DNA from: Candidatus Shapirobacteria bacterium
Lineage (GTDB): Bacteria > Patescibacteriota > Microgenomatia > UBA12405
Assembly: GCA_003542615.1 (NCBI GenBank)
Contig: DPKG01000013.1
Location: forward strand, 12,285-48,102
Direction: 5' to 3'
DNA length: 35,818 nt
The number at the start of each line of letters is the position of its first letter. Within the stretch, counting starts at the first letter, position 1. The position numbers and the translations under genes are program-made. Under the pieces are notes generated by a model, which worked only from the letters and a program-made list of their open reading frames with translations, was not told where the DNA came from and ran no database searches. Below are positions 1-7,325 of this stretch, piece by piece.

Positions 1-467
1 GGATTGTTGATATCGGAATTATTTAAGGAATTATAGGTCTCGTTGTCGATTAGTTTAAGTAAATATTGGAGAAATTTTACAGGCAGGTGATTTAGAATAT
101 TTCGGAGTAATCGGTTTGGTTTGATGGAAAAAGTAGATTTTGGATTTATGATGGCGTCAATATATTGACCGGATCCGCCTACAATTATGGGAAGCTGTTG
201 GCTTTGCCAGGTTTTTTGGATAAGTTCTAAGGCGGCCAATCGGTACTGAGCTGCGGAGAATGATTGATTGGGGTCGATAAGGTCAATTAAGTGAATATTC
301 GTATCTTTGGGGTGATCTTTACCAGTACCAATGTCTAAACCACGATAAATTTGACGGGAGTCTGCGGAGATTAGCTGTCCATTAAATTTTTTGGCCAACT
401 TTATGGCTAAAGAAGTTTTGCCGGTGGCAGTAGGACCGGAAATGATGAGAAGTTTATTTGGTGACAT
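1..467 (-). CDS. miaA: tRNA dimethylallyltransferase, 3' part outside window
   Basis: MiaA transfers a dimethylallyl group to A37 of tRNAs that read codons starting with U. The frame opens at the ATG at 465-467 and runs without a stop to the window edge, so only about 155 N-terminal residues are present. The N-terminus reads MSPNKLLIISGPTATGKTS, the P-loop of the family, followed by the ISADSRQIYRGLDIGTGK segment that binds substrate, and later IIVGGSGQYIDAI. The start overlaps the end of ychF by 14 bases, so the two are probably co-transcribed and translationally coupled. Family assignment is firm; nothing can be said of the C-terminal half. Confidence 0.93.
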   Translation of the reverse strand, partial: MSPNKLLIISGPTATGKTSLAIKLAKKFNGQLISADSRQIYRGLDIGTGKDHPKDTNIHLIDLIDPNQSFSAAQYRLAALELIQKTWQSQQLPIIVGGSGQYIDAIINPKSTFSIKPNRLLRNILNHLPVKFLQYLLKLIDNETYNSLNNSDINN

Positions 468-1530
468 TAAATCTGAATTCAACTATATCGTCGGGTTGCA
501 TGTGATAATCTTTACCTTCGTGACGGAGACGGCCGGCGTCTTTGGCACCCTGCCAACCTTGGTGTTGAACAAAATCATTATAAGAAATAATTTCGGCCAT
601 AATAAAACCGCGTTGAAAATCGGTATGAATAACTCCGGCGGCCTCGGGCGCGGTGGCATTTTGGGAGATGGTCCAGGCCCGGACTTCTTTGATACCGGCA
701 GTGTAATAAGACTGAAGACCTAGAGTTTGATAGGCTTTTTGGATAACTCTTTCTAATCCTGATTCATTAACACCGAGTTCCTGAAGATAATCACTTTTTT
801 CAGTGTCATCAAATTCAGATAAATCATTTTCAATTTTGGCAGAGATGGGAATAACGCGGTCAAAATCTTTGATATTTAATTTGTAATTTTTTATATTTTT
901 ATAGGTGTCTTCATCAACATTGACGGCGATAAAATAAGGCTTGGCGGTAAGTAAGAAAAATTCCTGAACTAATTCGATGTCCTCTTTGGATAAATCCAGA
1001 TTGACGGCCAGATTCCCCTGTTCAAGAGATTGCTTTAATTTTTGAGCAATTAAAAATTTTTTGGATTTATTTTCCTTGGGATTGTTTTGATTTTGGATAA
1101 TAAATTTATCGATAGTTTCAAGATCTTTAATGATAAGTTCGGCAAATATTACTTCAAGATCGCCTTGGGGATCGACGGAACCTTCTTTGATAATATTGGG
1201 GTCGGAAAAGTCGCGAACAACATGCATAATGGCATCACATTCACGAATGTTGGTTAAAAATTTATTTCCCAAACCTTCACCCTGGGCAGCGCCTTTAACC
1301 AAACCAGCGATGTCGACAAATTCAACGATAGCCGGAGTAATCTTGGGGGTTTTAACAATATCGGCCAGAACCGGTAATTTATTGTCCGGAACAGCGACGA
1401 CACCGACGTTGGGGTCGATGGTACAAAAAGGATAATTGGAAGCGTCAGCCACCTGTTTACCTAAAAGGGCATTAAATAAGGTGGATTTACCGACATTGGG
1501 CAAACCGACGATACCGACCGATAGGTTCAT
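454..1530 (-). CDS. ychF: YchF/Obg-type redox-regulated GTPase/ATPase with element-supplied start
   Basis: Ribosome-associated P-loop NTPase of the YchF/OLA1 family. After the start come GLPNVGKST (P-loop), DIAGLVKGAAQGEGLGNKF (G3 region), the middle coiled-coil helical region and a C-terminal TGS domain ending in DIVEFRFNVTK. The length, about 358-361 residues, is normal. The start is uncertain: ATG at 1530 gives MNLSVG and ATG at 1539 gives MWGMNLSVG; neither has a good Shine-Dalgarno site or -10 box. The first six codons come from the integrated element rather than the host (see attL): the native start MSKLSIG lies stranded at 18712-18731. The serine recombinase frame overlaps the first 40-50 bases in another phase. 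Expression now probably depends on transcription from the recombinase side (inference). Confidence 0.95.
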   Translation of the reverse strand: MNLSVGIVGLPNVGKSTLFNALLGKQVADASNYPFCTIDPNVGVVAVPDNKLPVLADIVKTPKITPAIVEFVDIAGLVKGAAQGEGLGNKFLTNIRECDAIMHVVRDFSDPNIIKEGSVDPQGDLEVIFAELIIKDLETIDKFIIQNQNNPKENKSKKFLIAQKLKQSLEQGNLAVNLDLSKEDIELVQEFFLLTAKPYFIAVNVDEDTYKNIKNYKLNIKDFDRVIPISAKIENDLSEFDDTEKSDYLQELGVNESGLERVIQKAYQTLGLQSYYTAGIKEVRAWTISQNATAPEAAGVIHTDFQRGFIMAEIISYNDFVQHQGWQGAKDAGRLRHEGKDYHMQPDDIVEFRFNVTK

Positions 1531-3163
1531 ACCCCACATTTACGGTGGAAGCAGTTACAAGTTGTGGTAATGAAATGTGACACCATACTTCTACCGATCT
1601 CCTTTCTTTTATAATTACTTTCTCTATTATATCTCGAATGACCTGCTTTTTGTTGGAGAAATTCATGGTGCATAGGACTTTTTCTGTCTCAGCGCATAAT
1701 TCGTCCACTCCAATGTCAATTGATTCTTTTGAAGTTAGAGCCTCTTGCTCCTCAATTTCCTTCTGAAAGCCTTTTTTGCGCTTCTTGGCATCCTTGACCA
1801 GCTCCATATACTGCTCAAACTCCAGTGCCCCGCTACCATACGCTTTTGAATATCGCTTTTCTTCTTCAGTAATTTTCTCTATTTGAGCATCCAAATTAGT
1901 TCGATGTTGCGTGTCGACTGAAGTGACCGCCTGGTTCTTAAGCCAAGCCTCGGCATGCTTTCTAATTAAGTCTTTACTTTGCAAATGTTGCATTAGCTCA
2001 TCCCAGAGCATCTGATCCAGAATCACGGCGTTAGCGCCTTTTAAGTAGCAACGACGGTCTTTGCGTGGGAATTTATGGATTCTCTCTATACAGCGGTAAT
2101 AAAAATGTCCAGTCTTGAGACAACCATCTCCAGCCCTTCGATTACCACACCCGCACCAGATAATCTCTGACAGGAGGTAATTGTATTTCTTGTTCTTGCG
2201 GGCATATTTCTTATTTAACTCCAAAATCCTCTTGTTTTTCTCATATAAACTTGGGTCATCGATAATGATCGGCACTTTGAATGGAATCCAATCCTCTTTA
2301 GTTCTTACTCTCCTGCTAGTTTTACTAACTCTCTTATATTTGTCGTTTTTAAGTGGTTTCTTCGCTTCAACCGCCTCGGATTTGTTGTAATATACCTGCC
2401 CTGAGGCGTAGGTTTCACACTTCAGCATTCGAGTTATCGGACCTCTAGACCAAAAGGGACTTTTTCTTTTCCTGGGACGGATTCCCAAGTCATACAGTTT
2501 CTTGATTATGCTGTGCATAGAAACCCCTTCGACTGCGTGCCAGTGCCAGATAAGCCTTACCGCTCTGGCTTCTTCTTCATTAACCTCGTAATGTGCTGGT
2601 TCGGTTTCCGTCTTTTTGATGTAGTTATAGCCGTATAAAGCGCTGCCGTTTATCAAAATTCCCGATCTGGCTTTGAAAAGTTTCCCTCTCCTGAATTTCT
2701 CGGCTGTGTTGCGCCTATCATAATCGTGGAAAATCCCCATTATCTTTTGCATCATTTCCTCAGCTGGCGTAGTTGGGTTAATGTCACGCAAGGAAATAAA
2801 CTTTATTCTGGCTATTTCAAATTCTCTTAGAAGTATCAGTTGATTGGTAAAGTCCCTTGATAACCGCCCTAGATCGTAAACATAGACAACTTGTATCTGA
2901 TTCTCTTTAATAGCATCTCGCATGGCATCCAGGGCTGGTCGAGCCAACATCATGCCTGTCCACCCGTCATCAACAAATAAATTCTTGGGAGGAAGTATGT
3001 TTCCGTCTGCTTCGATTTTTTGTTTAACCTCCGCTACTTGGGACTCTATGGTTTCTTCTTTCTCTTGCCTCTCAGTTGAAACCCTAGCGTAAAGCGCCGC
3101 TTGTAGCGGTTGTGCTGAATCACCATTACTGATGTGATTGGTATCAGGCAGTATATTTTCCAT
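1487..3163 (-). CDS. Large serine recombinase (integrase), C-terminus altered by integration
   Basis: Site-specific recombinase that presumably integrates and excises this element. The 558 residues comprise a resolvase catalytic domain (about 20-165) with YARVSTERQ, catalytic Ser29, Arg27 and DLGRLSRD. A Recombinase domain follows (about 185-310), then a zinc ribbon with CGCG and later Cys residues, then a Lys/Glu-rich coiled coil (about 430-500). ATG at 3163 lies 8 bases after the small HTH gene. The final eight residues, YRRFAQCR, are encoded by host ychF codons in another frame and are not part of the element. After excision, codon 550 would continue at 18711 for 55 further residues, giving 605. 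Whether the integrated short form is active is unknown. Confidence 0.95.
   Translation of the reverse strand: MENILPDTNHISNGDSAQPLQAALYARVSTERQEKEETIESQVAEVKQKIEADGNILPPKNLFVDDGWTGMMLARPALDAMRDAIKENQIQVVYVYDLGRLSRDFTNQLILLREFEIARIKFISLRDINPTTPAEEMMQKIMGIFHDYDRRNTAEKFRRGKLFKARSGILINGSALYGYNYIKKTETEPAHYEVNEEEARAVRLIWHWHAVEGVSMHSIIKKLYDLGIRPRKRKSPFWSRGPITRMLKCETYASGQVYYNKSEAVEAKKPLKNDKYKRVSKTSRRVRTKEDWIPFKVPIIIDDPSLYEKNKRILELNKKYARKNKKYNYLLSEIIWCGCGNRRAGDGCLKTGHFYYRCIERIHKFPRKDRRCYLKGANAVILDQMLWDELMQHLQSKDLIRKHAEAWLKNQAVTSVDTQHRTNLDAQIEKITEEEKRYSKAYGSGALEFEQYMELVKDAKKRKKGFQKEIEEQEALTSKESIDIGVDELCAETEKVLCTMNFSNKKQVIRDIIEKVIIKERRSVEVWCHISLPQLVTASTVNVGYEPIGRYRRFAQCR
1494..1537 (-). other. attL: left junction of element within ychF
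   Basis: Read on the minus strand, element sequence ends and ychF begins at the core TCGG (1517-1514). Host sequence continues as TATCGTCGGTTTGCC. On the element side, TGGGG lies 17-21 bases from the central GG; at the right end CCCCA lies at exactly the same distance on the other side. The rejoined attP would therefore carry symmetric inverted arms around a non-palindromic GG, as expected of large serine integrase sites. The crossover dinucleotide itself is inferred. Confidence 0.8.
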
Positions 3164-3171
3164 TCTTATTT

Positions 3172-3354
3172 TTAACTTTTTGGCTTTATAACTTGCTCGA
3201 ATAGCTCTGCCAATTTCTGGCTACTGATCCGCCATGCTTTTCCTAGCTTTACAGCTGGCAATTGCCCCCTTCTTGCCATGCGGTAGATAGTAACCTTAGC
3301 TAATTTGAGCTTCTCTGCTGCTTCGTTTATAGTTAAGTATTCTTGGTTTTCCAT
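3172..3354 (-). CDS. Small HTH DNA-binding protein, excisionase-like
   Basis: A 60-residue protein of the MerR-like HTH_17/excisionase type: YLTINEAAEKLKLAKVTIYR, then a wing and the turn LGKAWRISSQKLAELF. Such proteins bind DNA and often act as directionality factors or local repressors; its place directly upstream of the recombinase supports an excision or regulatory role (inference). The frame is also open to a GTG at 3384, but the promoter at 3385-3413 would start transcription just downstream of that GTG, so ATG at 3354 (MENQEYLT) is preferred. Confidence 0.8.
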   Translation of the reverse strand: MENQEYLTINEAAEKLKLAKVTIYRMARRGQLPAVKLGKAWRISSQKLAELFEQVIKPKS

Positions 3355-3384
3355 AGGTCTTTTGATATTGTTTGATACACTCAC

Positions 3385-3413
3385 ACACTACTTTTATGAT
3401 CTGTGTAAGTCAA
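3385..3413 (-). promoter_or_regulatory. Promoter for HTH-recombinase pair
   Basis: On the minus strand TTGACT (3413-3408), a 17-base spacer and TAGTGT (3390-3385) form a fair sigma-70-type promoter. Predicted start is near 3378, giving a short leader before ATG 3354. Confidence 0.5.
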
Positions 3414-3428
3414 GCGTGATCTGGTTTT

Positions 3429-3842
3429 TCAATACTTTGCACCTTCCTGTTCGTTTTCGGCATATAGCTTTCCATTGGGTAATCCGTCCTTATAGATATA
3501 ACCTGGGGTGATTACTTCTAACCTTAAATCCCAGACAAACCACTTCAGTATTGTCTCTGCGTTCCATTGAAGTTCTGGAACTTCAAAACTAAGATACGAG
3601 TCACAAATAACTCCGTCTACTTGCTTTTCAAAGATTGCATTCATCATGACCCCCAATTCGGTATTCCAGACATGTTTTCTGTCCATTTCGAAGTCCTTAA
3701 ACACCCTCATTACTCTGAAACTATGCTCCTGAGCAAATTCTGTGAGGGTTTTAATCTGATCATCGACAATCTGTTCTTTTGCTTCCCAGCTACTGGCTTG
3801 ATATGTCCTAGCCTCGGTATAAATAAAATATCGTTTTGACAT
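3429..3842 (-). CDS. Degenerate serine-resolvase-like protein without catalytic residues
   Basis: A 137-residue protein starting at ATG 3842, chosen because AAAGGAGGTGAAC lies directly before it, the best Shine-Dalgarno site in the window. It aligns by eye along the resolvase fold of the neighbouring recombinase: RYFIYTEARTYQ matches the YARVSTERQ segment, DGVICDSYLSFEV matches VVYVYDLGRLSRD, and LRLEVITP matches the strand before the end of the domain. The catalytic Ser is replaced by Arg12, the partner Arg by Glu10, and the RxxR of the active site is absent. It is therefore probably a non-catalytic paralogue that could pair with or regulate the recombinase. The same frame stays open upstream to ATG 3977, adding 45 residues (PPILDFRYTNQPESEAHL and on), so a longer form is possible. 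Confidence 0.65.
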   Translation of the reverse strand: MSKRYFIYTEARTYQASSWEAKEQIVDDQIKTLTEFAQEHSFRVMRVFKDFEMDRKHVWNTELGVMMNAIFEKQVDGVICDSYLSFEVPELQWNAETILKWFVWDLRLEVITPGYIYKDGLPNGKLYAENEQEGAKY

Positions 3843-3981
3843 GTTCACCTCCTTTGCTTGTAATAAGTTTTGCCTAGCTACAGTAAAAATCCGATCAAAG
3901 GCAACCTTCAAATGAGCCTCACTTTCTGGTTGGTTGGTGTATCGAAAGTCTAGTATTGGTGGCATTACTTTTTGCATAGGT

Positions 3982-5529
3982 TTATTTATTTGGTTCAAAC
4001 TTCAGACGCTTCTTCAAGGCAATGTGCCAATAAATAAGAGCAAGCCAAAAGTCGTTAGCACCTGTGTTTGCCCACTCTCGCTTGGCTTGCCCGAATTTGT
4101 CGGTCACTGTGCGGGCATACATAGTCTGGGCGTGGTTGATAAGCTGTTGGAGAGCTGGATTCTGGGGCGACATCGCAAATCTGATTTTTCCTGTCATCAG
4201 TGCCTCGATGGTGTTATCGATAATCCCTGTTCTTGATGACAATACTTTTACCTCATCCTCAAACTCTGCATCTTTTCTTTCTATCTCGTCGAAGAAACGC
4301 ACAATTCCCAGCATCTTGGGATCATCCTTAAACCAGTGAAGAAATACTCTGTATGGGAATTGTCTGGCTAAACTTAGAGCTTCCTGGGTATAAGGTTGTC
4401 CATCAATCACAACTACCCGAATATCGTAAAAATTGATGAAATTAGCTAACTGCTCCCAACGAGTGCCGTCAGGTTTATCAACCATTACACCGATCCAGAA
4501 GACCCCATTTTTATTGCCGATAATGACATGGTTTCCCTTACCACTTCCCAACCCTGTATCAACTCCCATCACATTCAGCTCACTACTGTCTTCAACTTGT
4601 GCTTCAGTGGCGTTTCGGATAAAAAGACTGGCTGGAATTCTGTGTTCGGCTGAGACATACGGGAGACCCAAGACAAAGTTGTAAAAATAGGTTTCATTCT
4701 CAGCTTTCTCTTTTTCTTTGATAAGATCATCTGCGGTTCGCCAAGGACAGTGCATCTGGCTAATCCAGTAACCGCTTATATCCCTTGCTGAATACTTCGC
4801 TTCCCAGCTACCAAGGTCGCTTATCTGCCTTGGGGTTAATTCTCGATGGCATTTTTGGCAAGTGTAAATTCTTTGTTCAATATCCACATTTTTATCCCAC
4901 TCCATGTGCTGTCTGTAGTTACAATAAGGACAGTTAAATCGCCAATGTTTTTGGTCAGATTGTTCAAACATTTTCTCTATACCCGTATCGGGAACTGTTG
5001 GGGTAGAGAAAAAGTGCTGGCTTCTGACCTTGGAATACCCCATGCGGGAGGCATAGTCTCTGATAACCTCCGACTTTGATTTATCAACCTCGTCATGGAT
5101 ATTGCGATCAGAAGTTAACATGATGGCTTCACGCTCTGTGAAAGTGCCTTTGAAATAAACAAATGACCTGTCTATTTGCTTCTGCTCAATAGAATCTATG
5201 TTCTTGGGATCGATATGCTCCTTGATGCAAGGATTTGCCCTCATAATCTGATTAACTTTGCTCGGCACAAACTTATAAACATCGTCAGCTGTCGGGAGTG
5301 TGTAAATCTGGTTAATGCCCAAGAAAATAGCGTCATGGAGGACTCTCAATATCTCCATCGTGCTTGCGCCCACCTGAGAAGCCTTACGGATGACCTGAAT
5401 AGGCGCTCTATCCGCATAGATGTCCATCATGAAACGATGGTCATGGAACTCGATATTTTGACCTGTCTCGCTTTTGATATGGTTTTTGCTGATCCAATAC
5501 AAGATACTTTTTGCCTCGTCAGTTACCAT
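3982..5529 (-). CDS. Phage terminase large subunit, GpA-like
   Basis: Packaging motor ATPase-nuclease that translocates DNA into a procapsid and cuts it. The 515 residues (from ATG 5529) hold IRKASQVGASTMEIL as the P-loop region and NIHDEVDKS as the Walker B region. A zinc finger (CPYC then CQKC) between the two domains is typical of the GpA family, and MGVDTGLGSGK with VVVIDGQPY marks the RNase H-like nuclease domain. ATG 5529 is preferred over the upstream ATG at 5559 because GGAGGT lies 8 bases before it. It overlaps the gene before by 11 bases, as in a translationally coupled terS-terL pair. No portal or capsid gene follows. Confidence 0.88.
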   Translation of the reverse strand: MVTDEAKSILYWISKNHIKSETGQNIEFHDHRFMMDIYADRAPIQVIRKASQVGASTMEILRVLHDAIFLGINQIYTLPTADDVYKFVPSKVNQIMRANPCIKEHIDPKNIDSIEQKQIDRSFVYFKGTFTEREAIMLTSDRNIHDEVDKSKSEVIRDYASRMGYSKVRSQHFFSTPTVPDTGIEKMFEQSDQKHWRFNCPYCNYRQHMEWDKNVDIEQRIYTCQKCHRELTPRQISDLGSWEAKYSARDISGYWISQMHCPWRTADDLIKEKEKAENETYFYNFVLGLPYVSAEHRIPASLFIRNATEAQVEDSSELNVMGVDTGLGSGKGNHVIIGNKNGVFWIGVMVDKPDGTRWEQLANFINFYDIRVVVIDGQPYTQEALSLARQFPYRVFLHWFKDDPKMLGIVRFFDEIERKDAEFEDEVKVLSSRTGIIDNTIEALMTGKIRFAMSPQNPALQQLINHAQTMYARTVTDKFGQAKREWANTGANDFWLALIYWHIALKKRLKFEPNK

Positions 5530-6106
5530 TGTTATCAACCTCCTTTCCCTTGCGTCCATGAAAATTTTTAATTAGGGTATCTAGTGCCTTGCCTTCTGCT
5601 TCTTCCTCTGGAGTAAGTAGTCTCTGCTCTCCAGTTACACTGACCGCTGATCTGTCCGTTACCAATCCCATCTCAGTTCTGGTCATCTCCCAGAGTTGTT
5701 TTAACTCGGCAACAGTGACTTCTTCACCCGAGTCAAGTTTCTTGAGTTTGGTATCCAGTGCCTTTCTGAAGGCTTTAATGATCTTGAATTTGCGTTCCTT
5801 CTCAAACCTCTTAGCCTCAGTGCGGATTTGGTCTACATCTTCAGTAATCTTGAGATCGGTTCTTTTAACCCAACTAAACTTTTTCGACCACAAGGCAATG
5901 GTTTTCCTTGTTACAATGTTGCCTAATCTATTTTTCAGACCCTCCAATTCTGGGGTAATTTTGGTGTAACCCTGGTTCAGTCCTTCCCAGGCGGTTAAGA
6001 GCCTGTCAAAGCTCCCTGTCAGGCAATACAATTGCCAAACAGTAAACTGTTGCATCGTCTCTCCTGGCATTTTGCTGGTCGTTAGTTTTAGTTCCTGATT
6101 CTTCAT
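5519..6106 (-). CDS. Probable terminase small subunit or packaging DNA-binding protein
   Basis: A 195-residue protein directly before the large terminase gene, sharing 11 bases with it and 4 bases (ATGA) with the gene before. The middle is Lys/Arg/Glu-rich and helical (KRFEKERKFKIIKAFRKAL, KKLDSGEEVTVAELKQLWE), and the N-terminal half has WQLYCLTGSFDRLLTAWEGL followed by IVTRKTIALWSKKFSW, which can be read as a helix-turn-helix. Position and helical make-up suggest the small subunit that recognises the packaging site. I do not recognise a specific family, so the name rests on context. Confidence 0.55.
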   Translation of the reverse strand: MKNQELKLTTSKMPGETMQQFTVWQLYCLTGSFDRLLTAWEGLNQGYTKITPELEGLKNRLGNIVTRKTIALWSKKFSWVKRTDLKITEDVDQIRTEAKRFEKERKFKIIKAFRKALDTKLKKLDSGEEVTVAELKQLWEMTRTEMGLVTDRSAVSVTGEQRLLTPEEEAEGKALDTLIKNFHGRKGKEVDNNGN

Positions 6107-6756
6107 AGTTTTTGAACCTCTCTAACATTGGCATCTATCCACCTCATGTCATCGACCGTAAAATCAAGAGGGCAACCCATTTCTTTCCAAGTTCGTTGAT
6201 AATTTTCTTCAGACTTACAAACATTAAATTCACTCTTAAAGGAAACTAAAGGCGCTTTAGGTCGAGGCGGTTGCAAAATTGCAACACTTTGAGGAGAAAC
6301 AGCCCCATTTCCTTTAGGTGTTTGCCGTTGCAAATCTGCAACTGGTGGTTGTGGTTCTGCAACAGCTGGTTGCAAAATTGCAACATGCTCCTGTAGGTCA
6401 ACAACTTTCTTGTCTTTAGAAATCTGTGCAAAGTTATCTCTAATATCGAACCCGTTAACAAAAATCCGATTATCTCTTTCCACCCATAATCCCAAAGTAA
6501 ACAGTTTCTTAGCCTTACGACTAACCTTTGATTTATGCCAACCCAATAAATAACCAATCTCTGTTTTCTGATAATTGAAACTGCCATAGTCTTTAGGATC
6601 GTGGTTTTTACTGTCCCAATCTGCCAATGCTGAAAAACCTAAATCCCACAAAATAAATTCACTGTCAGATAACAGCTTTCTATGGAGAAGTAAAAACCTT
6701 CCCCTGAAATGTGGATCGTATCCATTTAACCTGTTCATAATCTTTGTTGGTCGCAT
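6103..6756 (-). CDS. Winged-helix replication-type protein with internal VA(I/D)LQ repeats
   Basis: A 217-residue protein. The first 105 residues look like a winged helix of phage replication initiators: FRGRFLLLHRKLL, FSALADWDSK, KTEIGYLLGWHKSKVSRKAK, LFTLGLWVERDNRIFVNGF. A linker holds the repeated motif VAILQP/VADLQR/VAILQP, rich in Pro and Gln. The C-terminal part (EENYQRTWKEMGCPLDFTVDDMRWID) resembles nothing I recognise. The repeats correspond to palindromic DNA repeats at 6269-6385 that could be an origin inside the gene. It starts 2 bases after the DUF5659-like gene and overlaps the next by ATGA, so it lies in the terminase operon. Role in replication is inferred. Confidence 0.5.
   Translation of the reverse strand: MRPTKIMNRLNGYDPHFRGRFLLLHRKLLSDSEFILWDLGFSALADWDSKNHDPKDYGSFNYQKTEIGYLLGWHKSKVSRKAKKLFTLGLWVERDNRIFVNGFDIRDNFAQISKDKKVVDLQEHVAILQPAVAEPQPPVADLQRQTPKGNGAVSPQSVAILQPPRPKAPLVSFKSEFNVCKSEENYQRTWKEMGCPLDFTVDDMRWIDANVREVQKL
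6269..6385. repeat. Iteron-like palindromic repeats inside winged-helix gene
   Basis: Two identical 18-base copies, GGTTGCAAAATTGCAACA, lie at 6269-6286 and 6368-6385. A third, diverged copy, CGTTGCAAATCTGCAACT, is at 6326-6343, and an extra half-site TCTGCAACAG lies at about 6356-6365. Each copy is itself close to a palindrome (GTTGCAA/TTGCAAC). Spacings of 57 and 42 bases are multiples of three, so the repeats also keep a VAxLQ peptide repeat. They may be protein-binding iterons or simply a repeated peptide. Confidence 0.7.
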
Positions 6757-6758
6757 AC

Positions 6759-7028
6759 TTATTTTTCTTGGTAGAGTTTTTCCTTCAAACTCTTAATAAC
6801 TGAGACCGCTCGTCTGAAATCGACGAGGACGCTTTGGGAATTTTCTTCTGCAAAATTGAACGCCTGAAGCAACTCTTGCCGTTCTGGCGAGTCTTTTAGA
6901 ACAAAAATAGATCGTTTGGGATTAGAAGATGGTTCAACACCCACAAGGTCGAACCCATGAAGGATTAAAAAAGCTACAGTATAGAAGCTACCACACCGCC
7001 AGATTTGATTCTTATTTTGTTTTTCCAT
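6759..7028 (-). CDS. Small protein, DUF5659-like
   Basis: An 89-residue protein, first gene of the terminase operon. It has the layout I associate with DUF5659: FYTVAFLILHGFDLVGVEPSSNPKRSIFVLKD, a short basic or polar stretch, then a helical end FRRAVSVIKSLKEKLY. Function unknown; such proteins are frequent in phages and mobile elements. Its AAGGA Shine-Dalgarno site sits 8 bases before ATG 7028 and can pair with a segment of its own leader (7139-7149), so translation may be controlled by RNA structure. Confidence 0.55.
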   Translation of the reverse strand: MEKQNKNQIWRCGSFYTVAFLILHGFDLVGVEPSSNPKRSIFVLKDSPERQELLQAFNFAEENSQSVLVDFRRAVSVIKSLKEKLYQEK

Positions 7029-7039
7029 ATTGATATTCC

Positions 7040-7250
7040 TTGAGCCAATAAAAAAGGACTCAATGGTCTTGAGTCCTTACAAGCAGGAACAACGCCGTAA
7101 CCGCAAAAGTTTGTAGTTACATCCTTACATTCGTTTCTGGAATATCAATCAGGGTCAGTGCTTTTCGTTCAATCGTAGAAGTGCTGCTATCCGAGCAATC
7201 GCATCAAATCGTGGTCTATCGTTTAGGTTAGTCTTTTCAAGACTTTGTTA
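7040..7250 (-). ncRNA. Structured leader RNA of the terminase operon (candidate riboregulator)
   Basis: The promoter at 7257-7286 would start an RNA near 7250 that runs through about 170 bases without a gene to a strong intrinsic terminator (7054-7078) ahead of the first gene. Near its 5' end AGTCTTGAAAAGACT forms a small hairpin (about 7229-7245). The 11-base stretch at 7139-7149 is the exact complement of 7029-7039, which holds part of the Shine-Dalgarno region and the bases just before the start codon. No known riboswitch class was recognised by eye. It could act by attenuation, by hiding the ribosome site, or be a free small RNA. Confidence 0.5.
7048..7078 (-). terminator. Intrinsic terminator in operon leader
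   Basis: On the minus strand AAGGACTCAA and TTGAGTCCTT form a perfect 10-pair stem around a 5-base loop, followed by TTTTTT. It lies upstream of the first gene of the operon, not after a gene, so it implies conditional read-through. Confidence 0.8.
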
Positions 7251-7256
7251 ACTATA

Positions 7257-7286
7257 AATATAGTAAATCACCCCACCCTTTGTCAA
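7257..7286 (-). promoter_or_regulatory. Strong promoter of terminase operon leader
   Basis: TTGACA (7286-7281), 18-base spacer, TATATT (7262-7257) on the minus strand. It lies between the end of the repressor gene and the structured leader. Confidence 0.7.
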
Positions 7287-7325
7287 GAGTGATCATATTA
7301 ACGACAAAAAAGTTCTTAAATTGAT

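Noticed and set aside
1518..1524. The 7-base repeat CCGATAG (1518-1524 and 18712-18718) as the att core
   Set aside because: Joining the flanks there shifts ychF out of frame. The shorter core CCGA at 1514-1517 aligned with 18712-18715 restores both ychF and the recombinase, so the 7-base match is chance plus similar codons.
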